Source of the DNA: Bradyrhizobium ottawaense
GTDB lineage: Bacteria > Pseudomonadota > Alphaproteobacteria > Rhizobiales > Xanthobacteraceae
Assembly: GCF_900099825.1 (NCBI RefSeq)
Contig: NZ_LT629693.1
Span: forward strand, 6,335,001-6,399,000
Length of the DNA: 64,000 nucleotides
Direction: 5' to 3'
Below, piece after piece: positions 36,180-44,629 of the stretch. The notes beneath the pieces were generated by a model. The model was not told the DNA's origin. It worked only from the letters and a program-made list of their open reading frames with translations, and did not search any database. Position numbers and translations under genes: made by a program. Position 1 is the stretch's first letter. Each line of letters opens with the position of its first letter.

Positions 36180-37469
36180 TCAGCGCAGTACGTGCCGCGG
36201 CAGCCACAGCGAGATTTCGGGAATGTAGGTGACGAACATCAGCACCAGGAACATCACGCCGTAGAACGGCCAGATCTTCCGCATCACCTCCTCGATGGTG
36301 ACCTTGCCGACCGCACACCCCACGAACAGGATCGCGCCGACCGGCGGGTGGCAGAGCCCGATGCCGAGGTTGAGCAGCATGATCATCCCGAAATGCACGG
36401 GGTCGACGCCAAAGTTCGCCATCACGGGCAGCAGGATCGGCGTCGCAATCAGGATCGACGGCGCCATGTCGATGAGGGTGCCGAGCACCAAGAGCAGGAT
36501 GTTGATCAGGAACAGGATGACGTATTTATTGCTGGAGATCGACAGGAAGAACGCGGTCATCTTGGCCGGCATCTGCGTCAACGCCATGATGTAGCCGACG
36601 CTGGAAGCGCAGGCGATCAGTGTCAGCACCATCGCCACGGTGCGCAGCGTCCGATGCAGAAGAACCGGCAGGTCGCGCCAGCGATAGTCGCGATAAATGA
36701 ACATCGTGACGAAGAACGCCCAGATGCAGGCCACCGCGCCGGCTTCGATCGCCGTGAAAATGCCTCCCAGAATGCCGCCGAGGATGATGACCAGCGTGAT
36801 GAGGCCCCAGGCGGCGTCAATGGTGATCTTGATGGCGTCCTTTGCCGGCACGACCTGGCCTCGCGGATGGTCATTGCGGTAGGCGATAACGAGACAGAGA
36901 ATGATCAAGGAGAAGCCGAGCAACAGCCCTGGAAAAACGCCGGCCATGAACAGCGCGCTGATCGAAATGGTGCCGCCGGTGGCGAGCGAATACAGCACCG
37001 CATTGTGGCTCGGCGGCACCAGCAGCGCCTGGACCGAGGACGCGATCGTCAGGTTGGTGGCGAATACCCGGGGATAGCCGTTTTTCTCCATCTGCGGGAT
37101 CATGACCGAGCCGATCGCGGAAGTGTCGGCTACCGCCGAGCCGGAAATCCCGCTCAGGAACGTCGTTGCCAGCACGTTGACGATGGACAGGCCGCCGCGC
37201 AGGCGCGTCAACCCGACCAGAACGTCGGCAAAGGCGACCAGCCGACGTGCCATGCCACCCTCGGCCATGATCGCGCCCGCCAGCACGAAGAACGGAATGG
37301 TCAGCATCGCGACCTTGCTGACGCCGTCGGATATTTTCAGCATCACGGCTTCCAGCGGAATGCCGATCGACAGTGCACCGACGATCGCGGCCATCGCCAG
37401 CGAATAGGCGATCGGCATGCCGATCACAAAGCACACCAGCATCGTCGTGAGGAGAATGAGGATGTCCAT
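36180..37469 (-). CDS. dctM: TRAP transporter large permease (DctM family)
   Basis: This 429-residue polytopic membrane protein has about 12 hydrophobic helices. DctM landmarks are GMPIAYSLAMAAIVGAL near the start, the SGISGSAVADTSAIGSVMIP loop, LLVPPSHNAVLYSLATGG and GIGLCHPPVGAILFVG close to the end. It forms the sodium-driven channel with the small subunit. It is separated from the DctQ-like gene by 15 bp, and the order is regulator, P, Q, M, cyclase on one strand. Confidence 0.95.
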   Translation of the reverse strand: MDILILLTTMLVCFVIGMPIAYSLAMAAIVGALSIGIPLEAVMLKISDGVSKVAMLTIPFFVLAGAIMAEGGMARRLVAFADVLVGLTRLRGGLSIVNVLATTFLSGISGSAVADTSAIGSVMIPQMEKNGYPRVFATNLTIASSVQALLVPPSHNAVLYSLATGGTISISALFMAGVFPGLLLGFSLIILCLVIAYRNDHPRGQVVPAKDAIKITIDAAWGLITLVIILGGILGGIFTAIEAGAVACIWAFFVTMFIYRDYRWRDLPVLLHRTLRTVAMVLTLIACASSVGYIMALTQMPAKMTAFFLSISSNKYVILFLINILLLVLGTLIDMAPSILIATPILLPVMANFGVDPVHFGMIMLLNLGIGLCHPPVGAILFVGCAVGKVTIEEVMRKIWPFYGVMFLVLMFVTYIPEISLWLPRHVLR

Positions 37470-37484
37470 GAGGGCTCTCCGCCG

Positions 37485-38015
37485 TCAGTCGATTGCGATT
37501 TCTTGCGCGATTTCGCTGACGTGGGCGATCGGGTCGGGCGGTACACCGAGGAAAATCCGCTCGATGATGAAAAGCAGCAGACAGACGCCGCCGATCGGAA
37601 TCGGCAGGTAGGTGACGCCGACGGACAGGAACGGAAAATCGGCGATCGTGTTGTACCAGGTCACCTCGACCAGCCGGCCGCCCCAGACGATCATGAAGAT
37701 CGCAATCAGCGCCATCAAAAGCTGAACGGCGAGTTCGAGCAGCTTGCGATAGGGATCCGGCAGCTTGTCGGCGAAGTAGCCGACGTTCATGTGCAGGTTG
37801 AGCCGGTAGCCGGCCGCCGCGCCGATGAAAGTCACCACGATCGTCAGCAGCACCGCAAGCGGTTCGGGCCACGAGGCGGCGCTGTTGAGTACATAGCGCG
37901 TGAACACCGCCCAGGGGATAATCGCCGAAATCAGCACCAGCGCCGTGCAGCCGATGACGACGCATACAAGGTACAGGTAGTCCATCGCCCGGCGAAATGA
38001 TCCGGCCATTTCCAA
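37485..38015 (-). CDS. dctQ: TRAP transporter small permease (DctQ family)
   Basis: This 176-residue protein has four membrane helices: YLYLVCVVIGCTALVLISAII, then LAVLLTIVVTFIGAAAGY, LLMALIAIFMIVWGGRL and LPIPIGGVCLLLFIIER. The WPEPLA motif after the first helix pair is typical of DctQ. It links the binding protein to DctM. The gene lies 23 bp after the DctP gene. Confidence 0.9.
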   Translation of the reverse strand: MEMAGSFRRAMDYLYLVCVVIGCTALVLISAIIPWAVFTRYVLNSAASWPEPLAVLLTIVVTFIGAAAGYRLNLHMNVGYFADKLPDPYRKLLELAVQLLMALIAIFMIVWGGRLVEVTWYNTIADFPFLSVGVTYLPIPIGGVCLLLFIIERIFLGVPPDPIAHVSEIAQEIAID

Positions 38016-38038
38016 AGCCCCCGGTTACCGGCGTTCGA

Positions 38039-39052
38039 TCAGACCGCCTGGATACGCTTGATCATGTCCGCATATTTCGGGCCGTATTTTTCCCACACCG
38101 GCTTGACCGCATTCTGGAATGGCGCCTTGTCGGCGATTTCGACGATCTCGCAGCCGGCCGCCTTGGCCTTTTCCATCGCCTGCTGTTCGTACTTGTTCCA
38201 GAGGTCGCGCTCTTCCAGTTGCGCTTCGCCGGCAAATTTCTTCACCAGGTTCTGATCCTCGCCCGACAGCGCGGCCCAACTGCGCTTCGAAAACACCATG
38301 ACTTCGGGAATGATCAGGTGTTCGGTCAGCGAGTAATATTTCGCCGCCGTAAAGTGGTTGCTGAAGACGTAGCTCGGCATGTTGTTTTCGGCGCCGTCGA
38401 TGACGCCGGTCTGCAGGGCGCTGAACACCTGGTCGTAGCCCATCGCGACGCCGTTGCCGCCAAGGGCATTCATCATGTCGATGAAGATCGGGTTGCCGAT
38501 GACGCGGAATTTGAGCCCCTTGAGGTCCTCGACCGACTTGATCGGGTGCTTGGCGTTGTAGAGGCTGCGCGAGCCGGAATTCATCCAGCACAGCGCCACC
38601 AGGCCGGCGTTGGTATTTGCGGTGATCTTGTCGAGCAGCTCCTGCCCGATCGGGCCGTCCATCATCCGTTCGGCCTGGGCCATGTTCTTGAACAGGAACG
38701 GCATGTTGACGACGTTGATCTCATCGACGATCGGACCGACGGTTCCGGCACTGACACGCAGCAGCTGGATCGCGCCGATCTGCGTCTGTTCGATGGTTTC
38801 CTTCTCGCCGCCCAGTTGCATCGACGGAAACATCTGCACCGAGAGCCGTCCGTTGGTGGCGGCCGCGAGTTTCTTGCCCATGTTCTCGGTCGCAACCACG
38901 GTCGGATAACCGGCCGGTTGCACGTCGGACGCCTTGAAGACCGATTTGGCCTGCGCGCGTGCGCCGGACAGCGGCGTCGCGGTCGCTACGGCAGCTCCAA
39001 GTCCTTCAATGCAAAGTCCTGCACCCATCTTGATGAAATCGCGGCGTTTCAT
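38039..39052 (-). CDS. dctP: TRAP transporter substrate-binding protein (DctP family)
   Basis: This 337-residue periplasmic protein has a Tat leader (MKRRDFIKMGAG). The DctP signature follows: the LKGLKFRVIGNPIFIDMMNALG block, with the carboxylate-binding arginine in KFRV, then DGAENNMPSYVFSNH in the partner domain. It captures a carboxylate for DctQM. It follows the GntR gene by 46 bp and probably shares its transcript or operator. Confidence 0.93.
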   Translation of the reverse strand: MKRRDFIKMGAGLCIEGLGAAVATATPLSGARAQAKSVFKASDVQPAGYPTVVATENMGKKLAAATNGRLSVQMFPSMQLGGEKETIEQTQIGAIQLLRVSAGTVGPIVDEINVVNMPFLFKNMAQAERMMDGPIGQELLDKITANTNAGLVALCWMNSGSRSLYNAKHPIKSVEDLKGLKFRVIGNPIFIDMMNALGGNGVAMGYDQVFSALQTGVIDGAENNMPSYVFSNHFTAAKYYSLTEHLIIPEVMVFSKRSWAALSGEDQNLVKKFAGEAQLEERDLWNKYEQQAMEKAKAAGCEIVEIADKAPFQNAVKPVWEKYGPKYADMIKRIQAV

Positions 39053-39098
39053 GTGTTTCCTCCCGATGTTGCTGGTTGTTTTGATTGCCTTTGGAACT

Positions 39099-39842
39099 CT
39101 AGCGTCGTTCGTCGAAGAACTCCGGATTGATGTGCTGGGTGGCGGAGATGTTGTCGAGAAGACCAGCGAGATGGGCTTCCATCGCCCGCCGCGCGCGCTC
39201 GGGGTCGTGGGCCTCGATCGCGGCCAGGACGGCTTCGTGTTCGGTGATCACCTTTGGAATCCGGCCAAGCTGGGGCAAGGTCAGCCGGCGATAGCGATCG
39301 ACGTGGACCTTCACCTGCTGGATGAATTTCCAGATTCCGGGGTAGCCGGCGACATCGGCGACGGTGGCGTGAAACAGTTCATCGGCCTGGTGGAATGTGT
39401 CGCTGTCGCCGGCGGCGCTGGCCTCGCGTTGTCGCTCCAGCACCGACCGCAGCGCCAGGATCTGGCTCGGCGTCGCCCGCTCCGCGGCCAGCCGGGCGGT
39501 GGTTTCCTCAAGCGCCTTGCGGATGATGATGGCTTCCGGCAGCGCGGCGATCGGAATGCGTGAGACGAAGATGCCTGACTGGGGATAGATCTCCAGCAGC
39601 CCCTCATCGGACAACTTCAGGATGGCTTCGCGGACGGGAGTTCGGCTGACGCCAAATGACAGCGCGATCTGGGCTTCGGAGATCGCCTCGCCGGGGCGGC
39701 GCTGCAGCGACACCAGTTCGCTGCGCAGATCCGAATAGATCCGTGACGCCGCGGTTGCCGAACGCGGCCTGCCGCTGCGGCGATTGCCGGTGGCCACTCG
39801 GCGAACCGAAGGCGCGGTCTTTTTCGACTTGGGGGCGGGCAT
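39099..39842 (-). CDS. GntR family regulator with FCD domain
   Basis: This 247-residue regulator has a basic, disordered start of about 30 residues. The winged helix is SEAQIALSFGVSRTPVREAILKLSDEGLL, here described by its positions 54-82, and the FCD ligand domain carries metal-site histidines in FHATVAD, EHEAVLAAI and EAHLAGLL. FCD regulators sense carboxylates and usually repress adjacent catabolic genes. It is upstream of the TRAP genes on the same strand. An imperfect palindrome 13 bp before its start is a candidate operator. Confidence 0.92.
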   Translation of the reverse strand: MPAPKSKKTAPSVRRVATGNRRSGRPRSATAASRIYSDLRSELVSLQRRPGEAISEAQIALSFGVSRTPVREAILKLSDEGLLEIYPQSGIFVSRIPIAALPEAIIIRKALEETTARLAAERATPSQILALRSVLERQREASAAGDSDTFHQADELFHATVADVAGYPGIWKFIQQVKVHVDRYRRLTLPQLGRIPKVITEHEAVLAAIEAHDPERARRAMEAHLAGLLDNISATQHINPEFFDERR

Positions 39843-39854
39843 GTTTGCTCTCTC

Positions 39855-39878
39855 AATTGATATATTAGTATATGAATT
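39855..39878. promoter_or_regulatory. Candidate GntR/FCD operator palindrome
   Basis: The 24-nt A/T-rich palindrome begins AATTGATATA and ends GTATATGAATT, with only two mismatched pairs among twelve. It lies 13 bp upstream of the regulator start codon in otherwise GC-rich DNA. Length and composition suit a GntR-family site, pointing to autoregulation. The nearby TTGACA-like segment at 39883 may be part of a promoter. Confidence 0.5.
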
Positions 39879-39986
39879 GGCTTTGACAAACCTAATATTG
39901 TCCCGCCCACCGGGTTAATGACTACTTTGCACGGGGTTGTTTTCGCGATTTTGGTCTCGCCCCTCCAGAACCTCCGGATGTCGACG

Positions 39987-40694
39987 TCACTTCCGAGCGC
40001 TGATGAAGCCCGCGCGTTCGCGCTGTTCCCGTTGCCCGGCGCTGGTCAACAGGCCGATCAGGGCCGAAGCCTGCGACGGGTGGGCGGCCTTTGTCGTGAC
40101 CCCGGCCGTATACATGGTCGCGAGTTCGCACCCCGGCGGCAGCGATCCGGACAGGACGACGCCCTTGGTTACGATGATTTCGGTCGATTGCGTGCAGCCG
40201 ATCGGACGCCGCGCGTCCGAGGCCGCCAGTTCGCGCATCGCGGTCGCGCCGTTCGGAAAGATTTTTAGCCGCGCGGCGACGGCGTCAGTGATGCCGAGCC
40301 GTGCCAGCACCGAGGCTACGTGAATTCCGGCCGTCGAGGCCCTGGTGTCCGGTACGAAGATCGCGTCCGAAGCCAGCAGCGCCTCGCGCAGCCCTGCTTC
40401 ATCCGGCGCCACCACCTTGGGATCGCTGGCGCGGACGGCGAGGGCGGTCTCGACCACACCAACATCTGATATCGAGGCCGCGACGACCAGCTTCTCCTCC
40501 GCCAGCGTGGCGAGCAGTGCTGCGGTCAGGATAACGATGTCGGTCGGCATGCCCCCGCGCAACTTGTCGGCCATGGCGCCGACCGCGCCGAACTCGCCCG
40601 CAATATCGAACCCGGTCTGGGCCTTGAATGCGCCCGCCAGGCTTCCGACCAGGCCTTGCGCCGCGCCGCCGCTCAGGATGTTCAGTTTGTTCAT
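39987..40694 (-). CDS. ModA-like substrate-binding-fold protein without signal peptide
   Basis: This 235-residue protein has the ModA/SBP_bac_11 fold features: NILSGGAAQGLVGSLAGAF at the start, the GEFGAVGAMADKL and GMPTDIVILTAALL segments, and a late CTQSTEII strand. It begins directly with the first beta strand, so no Sec or Tat leader exists. Its ATG overlaps the stop of the molybdenum hydroxylase large subunit (ATGA). A cytoplasmic ModA-like protein coupled to a molybdoenzyme may hold molybdate or cofactor or sense oxyanion. That role is inference. The start at 40694 excludes an unlikely 90-residue basic extension. Confidence 0.78.
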   Translation of the reverse strand: MNKLNILSGGAAQGLVGSLAGAFKAQTGFDIAGEFGAVGAMADKLRGGMPTDIVILTAALLATLAEEKLVVAASISDVGVVETALAVRASDPKVVAPDEAGLREALLASDAIFVPDTRASTAGIHVASVLARLGITDAVAARLKIFPNGATAMRELAASDARRPIGCTQSTEIIVTKGVVLSGSLPPGCELATMYTAGVTTKAAHPSQASALIGLLTSAGQREQRERAGFISARK

Positions 40695-42832
40695 GATGTT
40701 GCTTCCATGGCGGCGATGAGGCTGTCGCGCGTGATCGGCAGATGGCGCACCCTTACGCCGAGCGCATCGAACACGGCGTTGGCGATGGCGGCCGTGACCG
40801 GACCATGCGCGGCTTCCCCGGCGCCGAGCGGGTCCATCTCCGCGCGCTGGATCAATTCGACGTCCACCTCCGGCACCTCGCTGAAGCGCAGGATCGGATA
40901 GTCGGTCCAACTGGTACTGGTGATGCGTTGCCGGTCGAAGCGTACGCGCTCCTTCAATACCCAACTTGTCGCCTGAATGGCGCCGCCTTCGATCTGGTTG
41001 ATCACGCCGTCGGGATTGATGGCTTCGCCGACATCGGCTGCCAGCGTCAGCTTCCTGACCCGGATGTCTTCAGCGCCCTCGATCTCGGCGATCACGGCAC
41101 AATAGGCGCCGGTGTTCTTGTAACGGGCAAAGCCGATGCCATGCCCGATCCCGGGCTGTCTCGACGGTTTCCATTTCACACGTACCGCTACGGCGCGGAT
41201 CACATCCCTGGCGCGCTCGTCGCGCAAATGCCGCAGCCGGAACGCGATCGGGTCCTCGTCGCGCCCGGTGGCGATCTCATCGAGAAACGACTCGATCGCA
41301 AACACGTTGCCCTGCGCGCCCAGCGTTCGCAGCGCGGACGTGCGGATCGGCATCGTCTTCAGGCGATGGCTTTCGATCAGCCAGGATGGAAAATCATAGA
41401 GCGGAATCGCGTTGCGGTCGGCGCCGCCGCCATTGGCCTGCGGCGGATTGGTTGAGACCATGCGCGGAAACGGTGTCGCCAGTTCGAACGCCGCCAGCAA
41501 AGCTGGCTGCGCCGCGCGCCCCGGTCGCGCCGCATGACCGTTGCTCCAGATCGAATGGCGCCAGTCGACGATGTCGCCCTCGGCATCCAGGTCGGCTTCG
41601 ATCTCGATGGCCATTGCTGCGCCAAACGGTGCATCCGACATCTCGTCATCGCGCGACCACAACACCCGCACCGGCCGGCCGCCGGTGGCCCTCGCGAGCA
41701 ATACGGCGTCGAGCGCCACGTCATCGGCGGCGTTGTGCCCATAGCAGCCGGCGCCTTCCATGTGCTCGACCGTGATGTTCTCGACCGGCAGTTTGAGCAC
41801 CAGCGCCAGATCGGCGCGCAGCAGATAAACGCCCTGGCTGTGGGTCCAGACATGGACGCGGTCGCCGTTCCACTGCGCCATCGCGCAAGACGGCGCGATC
41901 GAGGCGTGCGCGAGATAGGGACGGGTGTATTGCCGCCGGATGGTTTGCGTTCCGGCTGCCGGTGCAGCGGCCGTTCGCTGGTCGATGACAGTCGATTCCG
42001 ACGGTTGCGCCTTCAGGAATGAAGCCAGATCGTTTTCATCTGGCAGCGGTTCGCCGTCGGACCACGTCGCGCTTTTGCGCAACGCCAGAAGGGCTTTCTC
42101 CGCGCCGTGCTCGGTCTCGCAGACGACGCCGGCAAAATTGCCGTCGCGGACCACGGCGACGAGACCGGCGATCGCGCGGGCGCTGTCCTCCTTAAGCTCG
42201 AGGAGGTTTGCGCGGGCATGCTCCGGGCGCAGAACGCGGCCATGCAGCATGCCCGCCAGCGACTGATCGTGGATGAAGCGCGGCCGGGCAAACACCTTGT
42301 CGGGAATGTCGATCCGCTGGACCGAATGGCCCGCCAGCGCGCGCTGCGTCGCGGCCTTCGGCGTTGCGCCCGGCGTGGCGTCACGATCGAGCGAGATGGC
42401 GTCGGCCAATTCCCAATAACTGGTCCTGACATTGCCGGGTCCCGAAATGGTGCCGTCCTCGACGCCGAGCGCATCGACCTCAACGCCCAGCCGTTCCGAA
42501 GCCAGTTGAAGAAAGATCTGGCGTACCTCGGCGCAGGCATGCCGCAGCGCACGGCCGGATTGCTGGATGGAGAGGCTGCCCGACGTAACGCCCTCGTTGG
42601 GGCTCGTCGCGGTCGATGCGCGAACCATCCGCACGCGCGACAAATCGATATCGAGCTCGTCGGCCGCGATCTGGGCCAATGCGGTCACGATACCCTGGCC
42701 GATCTCCACCTTGCCGGGCGAAACCGTCACCTGTCCGGTGGCCGAGAATTTCAGCCATGATGACAGTTTCGGGTTCGCCGCGAGGCTGACCGGCAGTTTG
42801 GGCGAAGACGGAGAGGGCGCCTGCTGGTTCAT
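40691..42832 (-). CDS. Molybdenum hydroxylase large subunit, IorB-like (cytoplasmic form)
   Basis: This 713-residue subunit is of the isoquinoline 1-oxidoreductase beta type, with the duplicated molybdopterin domains beginning at KFSATGQVTVSPGKVEIGQG. The MEGAGCYGHNAADD loop, DFPSWLIESHRLKTMPIRTSA and a C-terminal PLGAGEAAHGP with the likely catalytic Glu673 are visible. Unlike typical IorB it has no Tat leader. It starts in a 4-bp overlap with the iron-sulfur subunit and ends in one with the ModA-like gene, so three genes are coupled. Substrate is probably an N-heterocycle or aldehyde. Confidence 0.88.
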   Translation of the reverse strand: MNQQAPSPSSPKLPVSLAANPKLSSWLKFSATGQVTVSPGKVEIGQGIVTALAQIAADELDIDLSRVRMVRASTATSPNEGVTSGSLSIQQSGRALRHACAEVRQIFLQLASERLGVEVDALGVEDGTISGPGNVRTSYWELADAISLDRDATPGATPKAATQRALAGHSVQRIDIPDKVFARPRFIHDQSLAGMLHGRVLRPEHARANLLELKEDSARAIAGLVAVVRDGNFAGVVCETEHGAEKALLALRKSATWSDGEPLPDENDLASFLKAQPSESTVIDQRTAAAPAAGTQTIRRQYTRPYLAHASIAPSCAMAQWNGDRVHVWTHSQGVYLLRADLALVLKLPVENITVEHMEGAGCYGHNAADDVALDAVLLARATGGRPVRVLWSRDDEMSDAPFGAAMAIEIEADLDAEGDIVDWRHSIWSNGHAARPGRAAQPALLAAFELATPFPRMVSTNPPQANGGGADRNAIPLYDFPSWLIESHRLKTMPIRTSALRTLGAQGNVFAIESFLDEIATGRDEDPIAFRLRHLRDERARDVIRAVAVRVKWKPSRQPGIGHGIGFARYKNTGAYCAVIAEIEGAEDIRVRKLTLAADVGEAINPDGVINQIEGGAIQATSWVLKERVRFDRQRITSTSWTDYPILRFSEVPEVDVELIQRAEMDPLGAGEAAHGPVTAAIANAVFDALGVRVRHLPITRDSLIAAMEATS

Positions 42833-43299
42833 TCCGCCACCATTTCGTTCGCGGCGCGCAATACCGCCCGCACGATACGGTTATGCGAGCCGCAACGGCA
42901 GAGGTTGCGGTCGAGCGCTTCCCTGACCTCGCGGTCGGTCGGTGACGGATTTCGCTTCAGCAGCGCTGCCGCGCTCATCAGGATGCCGGAGATACAATAG
43001 CCGCATTGCAGCGCCTGCTCGGCGATGAACGCGCGCTGCAGCGGGTGTGGCTGTTCGGCGGTGCCAAGGCCCTCGATGGTGGTGACGTCCTTGTCCGCCA
43101 CCGACCACAGCGGCGCGTCGCAGGCCGATACCGCGCGGTCGCCAATGATGACGTTACAGGCGCCGCACTCGCCGGCACCGCAGCCGAAATGCGACCCGGT
43201 CATGCCAAGCTCTGCGCGCAAGATATCCAGCAGCGATCGATCGGGATCGGCGTCGATCTCGGTCTCGGCGCCATTGAGGCGAAATCGGACGCGTGGCAT
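42829..43299 (-). CDS. Molybdenum hydroxylase (2Fe-2S) subunit, IorA-like
   Basis: This 156-residue two-cluster ferredoxin subunit has cysteines 40, 45, 48 and 60 (FGCGAGECGAC) in the first domain and QCGYC plus LCRCGSHNRIV in the second. It passes electrons from the molybdenum centre outward; no FAD subunit is present in this cluster, as usual for Ior-type enzymes. It is preceded by a Bug binding-protein gene 24 bp upstream on the same strand, so the transcript probably runs binding protein, FeS, Mo subunit, ModA-like. Confidence 0.9.
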   Translation of the reverse strand: MPRVRFRLNGAETEIDADPDRSLLDILRAELGMTGSHFGCGAGECGACNVIIGDRAVSACDAPLWSVADKDVTTIEGLGTAEQPHPLQRAFIAEQALQCGYCISGILMSAAALLKRNPSPTDREVREALDRNLCRCGSHNRIVRAVLRAANEMVAE

Positions 43300-43323
43300 C
43301 GCGGATGGACCTTGGCGGGCGGC

Positions 43324-44304
43324 CTATTGGGGCGTCTTGTCGAATTTCTTGACGACTTCAGCCCATTTAACAATATCGCCGCGCAGGAATTTGTCGAACT
43401 CGTCCGGGGTCATCGACATCGGAACCGCACCCTGCTGGGTCCAGAGCTTCACGATATCCGGCCGTTTCACCGCGGCATTCACCGCGGCGTTGAGCTTGTC
43501 GATCACCGGCTTCGGTGTCCCCGCCGGCGCCATCAGGCCGAGCCAGATGGTGGCCTCGTAGCCGGGAACGCCCGCTTCGCTTGCGGTCGGCACATCAGCC
43601 AGCACGGCCGAGCGCGTCTTGCCCGTGGTGGCGAGTGCGCGCACCTGGTTTTCCGCGATGTTGGGGGCCATCGCCGGAACCGCGTCGATCATCATCTGCA
43701 CCTGGCCGCCGATCACGCCGCTGCGCGCTTCGCCGCTATTGCGGTAGGGCACGTGCAGGATATCGATGCCGGCCATCGCCTTGAACAGTTCGCCGGCCAT
43801 GTGATACGGCGTGCCCTGGCCGGACGACGCGTAATTCAGCTTGCCAGGCTGCGTTTTCGCCAGTGCAATGAATTCCTGAAGCGTCTTCGCCGCCACGGCG
43901 GGATAAACCACGATGACCAGGTCCGAATAGTTGATTGGGGCGATCGGCGCGAGATCGCGCATCAGCTCATATTTGCGTTGCGGCACCAGCGATTCGTTCG
44001 CGGTCTGGGTGTTCGACATCATCAACAGCGTATAGCCGTCGGGTGGCGACTTGGCCGCCTCCAGCGTGCCGATCACTCCGCCGGCGCCAGTACGGTTCTC
44101 GACCACGAAAGGCTGACCGAAATTTTCCTGCAGAATGCTGCCGATCTGGCGGGCGGTGACGTCGGCGGGTCCGCCGGCGCCAAAGGGCACGATCACCCGC
44201 ACCGGCCGCGACGGATAGTCCTGCGCCTGACTGGAAGAAGTGAGAATAACCTGGCTTGCGAAAAGACCTGTCGCCAGCGCGAATGCCAGCCTTAGCCGCA
44301 TCAT
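43324..44304 (-). CDS. Tripartite tricarboxylate transporter substrate-binding protein (Bug family)
   Basis: This 326-residue Bug protein has a Sec signal ending SSQAQ and the opening YPSRPVRVIVPFGAGG. Later family motifs are GAGGVIGTLEAAKSPPDGYTLL (in part), HVPYRNSGEA and GYEATIWLGLMAPAGTP. GGGAGG lies 7 nt before the ATG at 44304. It heads the minus-strand molybdenum hydroxylase unit and likely supplies its substrate. It diverges from the secreted-protein gene at 44630. Confidence 0.9.
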   Translation of the reverse strand: MMRLRLAFALATGLFASQVILTSSSQAQDYPSRPVRVIVPFGAGGPADVTARQIGSILQENFGQPFVVENRTGAGGVIGTLEAAKSPPDGYTLLMMSNTQTANESLVPQRKYELMRDLAPIAPINYSDLVIVVYPAVAAKTLQEFIALAKTQPGKLNYASSGQGTPYHMAGELFKAMAGIDILHVPYRNSGEARSGVIGGQVQMMIDAVPAMAPNIAENQVRALATTGKTRSAVLADVPTASEAGVPGYEATIWLGLMAPAGTPKPVIDKLNAAVNAAVKRPDIVKLWTQQGAVPMSMTPDEFDKFLRGDIVKWAEVVKKFDKTPQ

Positions 44305-44629
44305 GTTAACCTCCCGAACCCGGCCTTTTTCTGCGTCGGCCTGCTGACCGACGCTGATTGCCGGGTCTGCTTCTCTGCGGCCAAGTGTAGCGATCCGCGG
44401 CACGACCGCTAGCCCCCTCGAATCAGACAATGGTCGTGCCGATGCTGCAGTTGGCCGGCGATTTCGCTTATCTGGCAAACAGCCCCCGTCCTATTTGATG
44501 GATTGCATTAAGCAGGCTGCAATCATCGGCGCGAGCATTGCGCGCTTGCCATGGCAACGGCGCGCCGAATCCTTCAGAGTGCGGCAGTGAGTCGAACAAG
44601 GCTTTGAGCAAGGTCACGAGGAGCGCGCC
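44305..44629. promoter_or_regulatory. Divergent intergenic region between two molybdenum hydroxylase units
   Basis: These 325 bp separate two oppositely directed operons and should contain both promoters. A 7-bp stem (GCGTCGG at 44333-44339 and CCGACGC at 44348-44354) lies near the left gene. I see no regulator gene and cannot assign promoter boxes reliably. Confidence 0.4.

Noticed and set aside
36120..38000. Long plus-strand open frame (over 600 codons) opposite the TRAP genes
   Set aside because: It is the shadow of the DctM and DctQ genes: composition is Asp/His/Gln/Arg-rich with no fold or motif, whereas the minus strand encodes clear membrane subunits.
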